Source of the DNA: an uncultured Lachnospiraceae bacterium
Lineage (GTDB): Bacteria > Bacillota > Clostridia > Lachnospirales > Lachnospiraceae
Length of the DNA stretch: 10,815 nucleotides
Reading direction: 5' to 3'
Assembly (NCBI GenBank): GCA_900550285.1
Contig: URRW01000045.1
Span: forward strand, 1 to 10,815
Part shown: in pieces, positions 6,018 through 10,815 of the stretch
How positions within the stretch are numbered: the first letter of the stretch is position 1
How the letters are laid out: every line of letters starts with the position of its first letter
The notes under the pieces: model-generated
What the model was told of the DNA's origin: nothing
The model's input: only the letters and a program-made list of their open reading frames with translations
The model's database searches: none
Made by a program: the position numbers and the translations under genes

Positions 6018-7007
6018 ATGAGAGTAGTAGACATGCACTGCGATACGATCGGGGCGATCTTTGACAATCCGCAGAAAAACTGGACGCTGGCGGACAATGG
6101 GCTGCATATGCGTCTGGATAAGATGAGGGAGGGCGGATATTTTCTGCAGAATTTCGCGCTGTTTGTGTATGCAGCGCAGGGCGAAAGCTATTTTGAAAAG
6201 GGAATGGCGATGGCGGACTGCTTCGACCGCCAGATGGCGCTGTTTCCGGATCAGATCTGTCAGGTAAGAAGCTGGGCAGAGATCGAACAGAACCGGAGGG
6301 ACAAAAAGCTGAGCGCCCTTTTGACGGTGGAAGAGGGCGCGGTGTGCGAAGGAAGCATCGAAAAGCTGCACGCTTTTTATGACAGGGGCGTGCGGATGAT
6401 GACGCTGACATGGAACTTCCCCAATGAGATCGGTTTCCCGAACGTACACATGCCGGAGGACGGCGGGGAGCCGGATTTTACCGTGCCGGAGACGAAAAAG
6501 GGGCTGACGGAGTTCGGATTTGACCTGATCGCGGAGATGGAGCGCATCGGGATGATCGTGGACGTATCCCATCTTTCGGACGCGGGCTTTTACGATGTGG
6601 CGTCCCATGCCAAAAAGCCGTTTGTGGCAAGCCATTCCGACGCGCGCACGGTGTGCAGGGCAGTCCGGAACCTGACCGACGATATGATCCGGACGCTGGC
6701 GGAAAAAGGTGGCGTGACAGGCTTAAACTACTGCGCGGATTTTCTGGCGGAGGGCGTGCCCGGGCAGGAGAATAAAGGGACGATCGAGGCAATCGTGCGC
6801 CATGCGAAGCATATCGTGAACGTGGGCGGCGAGGACTGTCTGGGGCTTGGAAGCGATTTTGACGGGATTGAAACCCACGCGGAGCTGACCGGGGCAGATA
6901 AGCTTCCGCTTCTGGACGACGCGCTGGCAAAGGCGGGATTTACGCAGCGCCAGCGGGAAAAGATCTTTTCGGAAAACGTGCTGCGGGTCTACCGGGAGAT
7001 ATTATAG
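6018..7007 (+). CDS. M19 family membrane dipeptidase (renal dipeptidase-like), cytoplasmic
   Basis: This 329-residue zinc dipeptidase belongs to the amidohydrolase superfamily, peptidase family M19, whose members cleave dipeptides, often including D-residues at the C-terminal position. The first metal motif HCD lies at 7-9 (H7, D9). E106 in VEEG fits the bridging glutamate, and GVRMMTLTWN follows at 124-133. GLTEFG (162-167), IVDVSH with H185, and ASHSDAR with H206 come next, then LGLGSDFDG with D280. The chain ends in ENVLRV, the usual C-terminal helix. There is no signal peptide or lipobox, so despite the family name it should be cytoplasmic. The ATG at 6018 has a purine-rich GGGGGAAAGGAAGG immediately upstream. 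Peptide salvage or turnover of D-Ala-containing wall fragments are possible roles. No clear promoter was found in the 118 bases before it. Confidence 0.93.
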   Translation: MRVVDMHCDTIGAIFDNPQKNWTLADNGLHMRLDKMREGGYFLQNFALFVYAAQGESYFEKGMAMADCFDRQMALFPDQICQVRSWAEIEQNRRDKKLSALLTVEEGAVCEGSIEKLHAFYDRGVRMMTLTWNFPNEIGFPNVHMPEDGGEPDFTVPETKKGLTEFGFDLIAEMERIGMIVDVSHLSDAGFYDVASHAKKPFVASHSDARTVCRAVRNLTDDMIRTLAEKGGVTGLNYCADFLAEGVPGQENKGTIEAIVRHAKHIVNVGGEDCLGLGSDFDGIETHAELTGADKLPLLDDALAKAGFTQRQREKIFSENVLRVYREIL

Positions 7008-7041
7008 GAGCATGCTGCGTCCTGTCGATGAGGCGGCAGAA

Positions 7042-7078
7042 CCGGCAGGGCGCATTGCCGGCACGGTAAGAATTTTTT
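7042..7078 (+). terminator. Weak terminator candidate after the dipeptidase
   Basis: A 6-bp stem (CCGGCA 7042-7047 with TGCCGG 7056-7061) is preceded by another imperfect stem at 7015-7039. A T6 run lies at 7073-7078, 11 bases beyond the stem, too far for a standard intrinsic terminator. It may still be the 3' end of the dipeptidase transcript. Confidence 0.35.
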
Positions 7079-7110
7079 AAGATTTGCTTTGGAAAACCTT
7101 CTTCAAATTC
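7070..7110. promoter_or_regulatory. Imperfect AT-rich palindrome upstream of the membrane protein gene
   Basis: GAATTT (7070-7075) and AAATTC (7105-7110) are inverted copies, and AAG/CTT and GG/CC pairs between them could extend the symmetry around an AAAA centre near 7093-7096. It could be an operator or only part of a hairpin. A weak promoter candidate, TTCAAA (7102-7107) with AGTAAT (7125-7130) at 17-base spacing, overlaps its right arm. Confidence 0.25.
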
Positions 7111-7173
7111 TAACGGTCATATTCAGTAATTCCGTTTATCCTTATCTCATCAAGAGAAAGGGAGGAACGGAAA

Positions 7174-7767
7174 ATGAGCACCTCATGTGATACTTCACAC
7201 ATTCATGAAAACAATAAAAACAGAATATGGCGGACGGTCCTGATCGTGGTGCTGGCAGTGTGTGCGCTGCCGGTGCTGCTGCCTCTGGCGGTATGTCTTG
7301 GAGCGGGCGGCTTGGGAATTTTGGCTGTGGCAGGAGCCGGGATCACCGGGCTGGCAGTGATGGCGGGCGCCTGTGTGATCGGGCTGATCGCGGCGGGCAT
7401 CGCCTGTATTGTGGGAGCGGCAGCCTGCATGGCAATGATGCTTCTTGGCGGTGCGGCAGGCGTCGGCGTCGGTATCGTGGCGATGTTTCGGACACCGGCA
7501 AGCGGTCTGGCGATCGCAGGCGCGAGCCTGATGCTTTTATCCGGCGGGATTCTGGGCGGCGTTGCGGTCGCAGCCTGTATCATACTTTTGAAAAAGGCGG
7601 TGCTGTGGGCGAAACGGAAATCGGCGGACAGAAAGAAGCGCAGGGCGGCAAAAAAAGCGGAGCAGGCGGCACGGGAAACGCTGGTAAAAAAGGCGGAAGC
7701 GGCAGAAGAACAGGCAGCGTTTTTGACAGAGGAAGAGGAGAGGGAGGATGCAGGCGATGAAGAATAA
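7174..7767 (+). CDS. Gly/Ala-rich multi-span membrane protein of unknown function
   Basis: I do not recognise a named family in this 197-residue protein. It has a short polar N-terminus containing one Cys and two His (residues 5-11). Residues 20-104 form an almost continuous hydrophobic stretch rich in Gly, Ala and Val that could make three tight membrane helices. A break at FRTPAS is followed by a last hydrophobic segment at about 110-139. The C-terminal 55 residues are highly charged: Lys/Arg-rich first (146-165), then Ala/Glu-rich and finally acidic, probably a cytoplasmic helix or coiled coil. The ATG at 7174 has GGAGG seven to eight bases upstream. The gene overlaps the following DUF4097-type gene by 11 bases. 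In Firmicutes such genes often follow a DUF1700 (HAAS) membrane protein; the membrane part here recalls that, but no HAAS domain is seen. Confidence 0.75.
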   Translation: MSTSCDTSHIHENNKNRIWRTVLIVVLAVCALPVLLPLAVCLGAGGLGILAVAGAGITGLAVMAGACVIGLIAAGIACIVGAAACMAMMLLGGAAGVGVGIVAMFRTPASGLAIAGASLMLLSGGILGGVAVAACIILLKKAVLWAKRKSADRKKRRAAKKAEQAARETLVKKAEAAEEQAAFLTEEEEREDAGDEE

Positions 7768-8740
7768 ATGGTTCAAACGGTTTCTGGTCATTTCCATGAC
7801 GGGACTTCTTGTGGGAGGGATCTGTCTGGGCGCAGGCGTTGCGATGGGAGGCTCACCGATGTTTTATGTGAATGCGGAGGGCATCCATGTAAAAGAGAAC
7901 CAAACGCCCGAGGACAGCGCAGATTACAGGCTGGAGAGCACGGAAACGGGAACGCTTAAAAACATCCGCATCGAAACGGCGGAGGCGGACATCAGGATCG
8001 TTCCGGGAGATCAGTTTCTGGCAGAATATGTCTTAAACGGACAGCGGCTTTCACCGCAGTACAGCGTTTCCGACGGGACGCTTACGCTTCGGGAAAGCGG
8101 CGAGTGGAAAAGCAGCGCGAATTTTGGCTTTTTGGGAGGGATATGGGGAAGCGGCAAAGAGGCAAGCGCCCCTTATATACAGATTACGGTCCCGAAGAAC
8201 GCTGCCCTGTCTGAGGTGGAGCTGTCAGCCCGGTATGGGGATATTTCCATGGATTCCGATTTAAAAGCCAAAAGCCTGACCGTATATGCGGAAAGCGGAG
8301 ACGTGCGCATGGAGGACTGGAACGGCGGCAGCTTTGAGCTGGAGATGGATTACGGGGAATTTTCTGCGGGCAGCCTGTCCGGGAAAAATGTGGATATGGA
8401 AAACAGCAACGGGGATATTTCCATCGGCGGGCTTAAGGCGGACGCAGCGGAGGTGGAAATGGAATACGGGGAGCTTGAGGCAACGCTGGAAAAGCCGGGC
8501 AGCTTAAACATCCGGAACGGGAACGGCAGCATTTTCCTCTTTTTAAACGGAGAAGAAAAGGACTATGGGCTGAATCTTTATACGGAATACGGCGTGATCT
8601 CCACACCGGGAAAAAGGATAGAGCCGGATGAAGCCGGGCAGTACAACGGCGCGTCTTACACAAGAGGGGCGGACGGCCAGACGGCGGTATATGCCGAAAC
8701 GGAGTACGGGGACATTACCGTGCGGGAAATGAAGCGGTAA
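7757..8740 (+). CDS. DUF4097-type beta-strand-repeat protein with N-terminal membrane anchor
   Basis: With the start chosen here the protein has 327 residues. A basic N-terminus and hydrophobic segment (about 9-31) form a signal anchor or uncleaved signal peptide, placing the rest outside the cell. From about 65 onward it is built of short beta strands typical of DUF4097/adhesin-like families. Turn motifs of the form (Y/N/S)G(D/E/V/S) occur near residues 160, 180, 199, 218, 237, 256, 278 and 317, spaced 19-22 residues, as in a right-handed beta-solenoid. An in-frame ATG at 7748 directly abuts GGGAGG, so ATG 7757, nine bases downstream of it, is the better start. The gene overlaps the membrane protein gene by 11 bases, implying translational coupling. 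Function is unknown; related proteins sit near envelope-stress or PadR-type regulators, none of which is present here. Confidence 0.85.
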   Translation: MKNKWFKRFLVISMTGLLVGGICLGAGVAMGGSPMFYVNAEGIHVKENQTPEDSADYRLESTETGTLKNIRIETAEADIRIVPGDQFLAEYVLNGQRLSPQYSVSDGTLTLRESGEWKSSANFGFLGGIWGSGKEASAPYIQITVPKNAALSEVELSARYGDISMDSDLKAKSLTVYAESGDVRMEDWNGGSFELEMDYGEFSAGSLSGKNVDMENSNGDISIGGLKADAAEVEMEYGELEATLEKPGSLNIRNGNGSIFLFLNGEEKDYGLNLYTEYGVISTPGKRIEPDEAGQYNGASYTRGADGQTAVYAETEYGDITVREMKR

Positions 8741-8761
8741 AAGAAAATTTAGGACAGTCAG

Positions 8762-8790
8762 GGCCGCCGGTAAAAACCGGCGGTCTTTTT
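8762..8790 (+). terminator. Strong intrinsic terminator after the DUF4097-type gene
   Basis: A 10-bp GC-rich stem with one G-U pair (8762-8771 with 8776-8785) closes an AAAA loop and is followed directly by TTTTT (8786-8790). It separates the envelope module from the ilv unit. A smaller palindrome around 8796-8815 follows and has no T tract. Confidence 0.92.
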
Positions 8791-8867
8791 CCGCTATCGG
8801 CAGTCTGCCGCCGATGCCGTGACTTTTTCATAGTTATGGTTGAAAAAAACACGGCAGTACGTTAAAC

Positions 8868-8876
8868 TGTTATAAT
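8868..8876 (+). promoter_or_regulatory. Extended -10 promoter of ilvD
   Basis: TGTTATAAT (8868-8876) is a perfect extended -10. No good -35 lies at 17-18 bases; a TTGAAA at 8840-8845 is too far away (25 bases). Transcription would start near 8883, giving a leader of about 27 bases with AGGAGG at 8895-8900, nine bases before the ATG. Such a leader is too short for a T-box or peptide attenuator. Confidence 0.6.
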
Positions 8877-8909
8877 AACACAGAGAAGAGCCAAAGGAGG
8901 CAGGCAGCT

Positions 8910-10577
8910 ATGAGAAGTGACAATGTGAAAGAGGGCGTACAGCAGGCGCCGCACAGAAGCCTGATGAATGCGCTGGGAATGACGCAGGAGGAGCGGAGAA
9001 GGCCGTTGATCGGCATTGTAAATTCCTATAATGAGATCGTGCCGGGCCATATGAATCTGGACAAGATCACGGAGGCGGTAAAGCTGGGCGTGGCGATGGC
9101 GGGCGGGACTCCCGTGGTATTCCCGGCGATCGCAGTGTGCGACGGCATCGCGATGGGGCATGTGGGAATGAAATATTCGCTTGTGACCCGCGACCTGATC
9201 TGCGACAGCACGGAATGTATGGTGCAGGCGCATCAGTTTGACGGGCTGGTATGTATTCCCAACTGCGATAAAAATGTGCCCGGACTTTTAATGGCTGCGG
9301 CGCGGGTAAATATCCCGACAATCTTTGTGTCCGGCGGCCCGATGCTGGCGGGGCATGTGCACGGCAAAAAAAGAAGCCTGTCTTCGATGTTTGAGGCGGT
9401 AGGCTCCGTGGCGGCGGGCACGATGGATATGGAAGAGCTGGAAGAATTTGAAGAAAAGGTCTGCCCTACCTGCGGCTCCTGCTCCGGCATGTATACGGCA
9501 AATTCCATGAACTGCCTGACGGAGGCACTGGGCATGGGCTTAAAAGGAAACGGTACGATCCCCGCGGTATATTCCGACCGCATCCGGCTGGCAAAGCATG
9601 CCGGCATGCAGATTATGGAGCTGGTGCGCCGCAACATCCGCCCGCGGGACATCATGACAAAAGAGGCGTTTTACAACGCGCTGACAGTGGATATGGCGCT
9701 TGGCTGCTCGACAAATTCCATGCTCCATCTTCCCGCCATCGCCCATGAGGCGGGCGTGGAGCTGAATATGGAGATCGCAAACGAAATTTCCTCCCGGACG
9801 CCCAACCTGTGCCATCTGGCTCCGGCAGGCCCGACCTATATCGAAGATTTAAACGAGGCGGGCGGCGTGTATGCAGTGATGAACGAGCTGGATAAAAAGC
9901 AGCTTTTATATACGGATCTTTTAACGGTAACGGGCAAAACGGTCGCAGAAAACATCGCCGGCTGCAAAAATAAGGATCCCGAGGTGATCCGTCCGGTGGA
10001 AAACCCTTATTCGGAGACAGGCGGGATCGCCGTCCTGAAAGGGAACCTTGCGCCGGATACGGGCGTGGTAAAGCGCAGTGCGGTCGTGCCGGAGATGATG
10101 GTGCACGAGGGCCCTGCACGGGTGTTTGACTGTGAGGAGGATGCGATCGAGGCGATCAAGGGCGGAAAGATCGTGCCCGGCGACGTGGTCGTGATCCGCT
10201 ATGAGGGACCAAAGGGAGGCCCCGGCATGCGGGAAATGTTAAATCCGACTTCCGCCATCGCGGGAATGGGGCTTGGCTCCAGTGTGGCGCTGATCACGGA
10301 CGGAAGATTTTCCGGCGCGTCCAGAGGCGCGTCTATCGGGCACGTTTCGCCGGAAGCGGCGGTGGGAGGTCCGATCGCCCTCGTGGAAGAAGGCGACATC
10401 ATCAGCATCAATATTCCGCAGAACCGTCTGGATATGAAGGTTTCGGAAGAAGAGCTGGCAGAAAGGCGCAGAAGGTGGCAGCCCAGAGAGCCGAAGGTAA
10501 CGACCGGATACCTTGCCCGCTACCGGGAGATGGTAACGAGCGGCAACCGGGGGGCGGTTTTAGAGATCAGGAAATAG
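8910..10577 (+). CDS. ilvD: Dihydroxy-acid dehydratase
   Basis: It dehydrates 2,3-dihydroxy-isovalerate and 2,3-dihydroxy-3-methylvalerate to the 2-keto acids that precede valine and isoleucine. The 555-residue length is normal. Visible motifs are CDKN (C119, D120 and the probably carbamylated K121), CPTCGSCSGMYTANSMN (185-201, cluster ligand C191), GCSTNSMLH (265-273) and LITDGRFSGAS (461-471), which holds the active-site serine region. Where [2Fe-2S] enzymes have a third cysteine (NEITPCN-like), this protein reads NEIVPGH with G46, as in E. coli IlvD, so I expect an oxygen-labile [4Fe-4S] cluster. The ATG at 8910 has AGGAGG nine bases upstream. It is the first gene of an ilvD-ilvB unit, 55 bases before ilvB. 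Confidence 0.98.
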   Translation: MRSDNVKEGVQQAPHRSLMNALGMTQEERRRPLIGIVNSYNEIVPGHMNLDKITEAVKLGVAMAGGTPVVFPAIAVCDGIAMGHVGMKYSLVTRDLICDSTECMVQAHQFDGLVCIPNCDKNVPGLLMAAARVNIPTIFVSGGPMLAGHVHGKKRSLSSMFEAVGSVAAGTMDMEELEEFEEKVCPTCGSCSGMYTANSMNCLTEALGMGLKGNGTIPAVYSDRIRLAKHAGMQIMELVRRNIRPRDIMTKEAFYNALTVDMALGCSTNSMLHLPAIAHEAGVELNMEIANEISSRTPNLCHLAPAGPTYIEDLNEAGGVYAVMNELDKKQLLYTDLLTVTGKTVAENIAGCKNKDPEVIRPVENPYSETGGIAVLKGNLAPDTGVVKRSAVVPEMMVHEGPARVFDCEEDAIEAIKGGKIVPGDVVVIRYEGPKGGPGMREMLNPTSAIAGMGLGSSVALITDGRFSGASRGASIGHVSPEAAVGGPIALVEEGDIISINIPQNRLDMKVSEEELAERRRRWQPREPKVTTGYLARYREMVTSGNRGAVLEIRK

Positions 10578-10600
10578 CCGGAAAAGAAAGACGGTTCCGG
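10578..10600 (+). other. Small hairpin between ilvD and ilvB
   Basis: CCGGAA (10578-10583) pairs with TTCCGG (10595-10600) across an 11-base loop. It starts right after the ilvD stop codon and has no T tract, so it is not a terminator. It may affect message stability or be chance. Confidence 0.3.
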
Positions 10601-10632
10601 GAAGAGAGGAAACTGTCGGGGAGGAAATACAT

Positions 10633-10815
10633 ATGCTGTTAACAGGAGCGGAAATCATCATTGAGTGTCTGAAGGAACAGGGGACGGACGTCGTGTTCGG
10701 CTACCCGGGCGGCTCGATCTTAAATGTTTATGACGCTTTATATAAGCACAGGGATGAAATTTTCCATGTGCTGACTTCCCATGAGCAGGGGGCTGCCCAC
10801 GCGGCGGACGGCTAT
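10633..10815 (+). CDS. ilvB: Acetolactate synthase large subunit, 5' part
   Basis: Only the first 61 residues are in the window; the right edge cuts the gene. They match the thiamine-diphosphate-binding N-terminus of acetohydroxyacid synthase catalytic subunits. TGAEIIIECLKEQG leads into FGYPGGSILNVYD (22-34), and HEQGAAHAADGY (50-61) holds E51, the glutamate that activates the cofactor. The full enzyme condenses pyruvate with pyruvate or 2-ketobutyrate in the first shared step to valine and isoleucine. The ATG at 10633 has GGGGAGG (10618-10624) eight bases upstream. Pairing with ilvD argues for the biosynthetic enzyme rather than catabolic AlsS. Whether ilvN, ilvC or leu genes follow cannot be seen. 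Confidence 0.94.
   Translation, partial: MLLTGAEIIIECLKEQGTDVVFGYPGGSILNVYDALYKHRDEIFHVLTSHEQGAAHAADGY

Noticed and set aside
7748..7756. ATG 7748 as start of the DUF4097-type protein
   Set aside because: The Shine-Dalgarno GGGAGG touches this ATG, leaving no spacing; ATG 7757 in the same frame has nine bases.
8741..8909. T-box or leader-peptide attenuator ahead of ilvD
   Set aside because: The terminator at 8762-8790 belongs to the previous gene, the extended -10 at 8868-8876 leaves only about 27 bases of leader, and no T-box consensus was seen.
1..10815. CRISPR array, tRNA or rRNA genes, insertion sequence, prophage or toxin-antitoxin pair
   Set aside because: I found no direct-repeat array, cloverleaf, transposase or integrase motif, or small paired toxin-antitoxin genes; most coding space belongs to conserved housekeeping genes.

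Overview
The window looks like a core-chromosome segment of an anaerobic Clostridia, most likely Lachnospiraceae. The basis is GC-rich coding with AT-rich promoters, strong AGGAGG ribosome binding sites, the tgt-yajC and ilvD-ilvB neighbourhoods, and an IlvD whose residues match the oxygen-labile [4Fe-4S] class. The family assignment is inferred from gene content and style, not from a search. Eleven genes are supported, ten complete and one cut by the right edge. I see no tRNA, rRNA, CRISPR array, insertion sequence or phage gene.

Left part (1-2885): a sigma-A-type promoter drives a lactonase-family beta-propeller gene and, 19 bases later, a Nudix hydrolase. These converge on aroC (chorismate synthase, minus strand). 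A hairpin with U-rich tracts on both strands lies between the two units and probably ends both.

Middle part (2886-7007): between divergent aroC and a membrane O-acyltransferase lies a 265-base intergenic region with a large imperfect inverted repeat and a near-consensus promoter. The acyltransferase is followed after 27 bases by tgt (tRNA-guanine transglycosylase, TTG start) and then yajC (Sec translocon accessory). A terminator-like hairpin after yajC, with no secD or secF next, ends this unit. A leaderless M19 dipeptidase follows. A short sequence resembling part of the inverted repeat recurs in the gap before it.

Right part (7008-10815): a small Gly/Ala-rich membrane protein of unknown function overlaps a DUF4097-type beta-strand-repeat protein with an N-terminal membrane segment; they look like a translationally coupled two-gene envelope module. 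After a strong terminator and an extended -10 promoter comes the branched-chain amino acid unit ilvD-ilvB, with ilvB truncated.

Most of the window is housekeeping: shikimate pathway, tRNA queuosine modification, Sec, peptide turnover and Ile/Val synthesis. I found no convincing new multi-gene system. The least explained parts are the two-gene envelope module and the intergenic inverted repeat.
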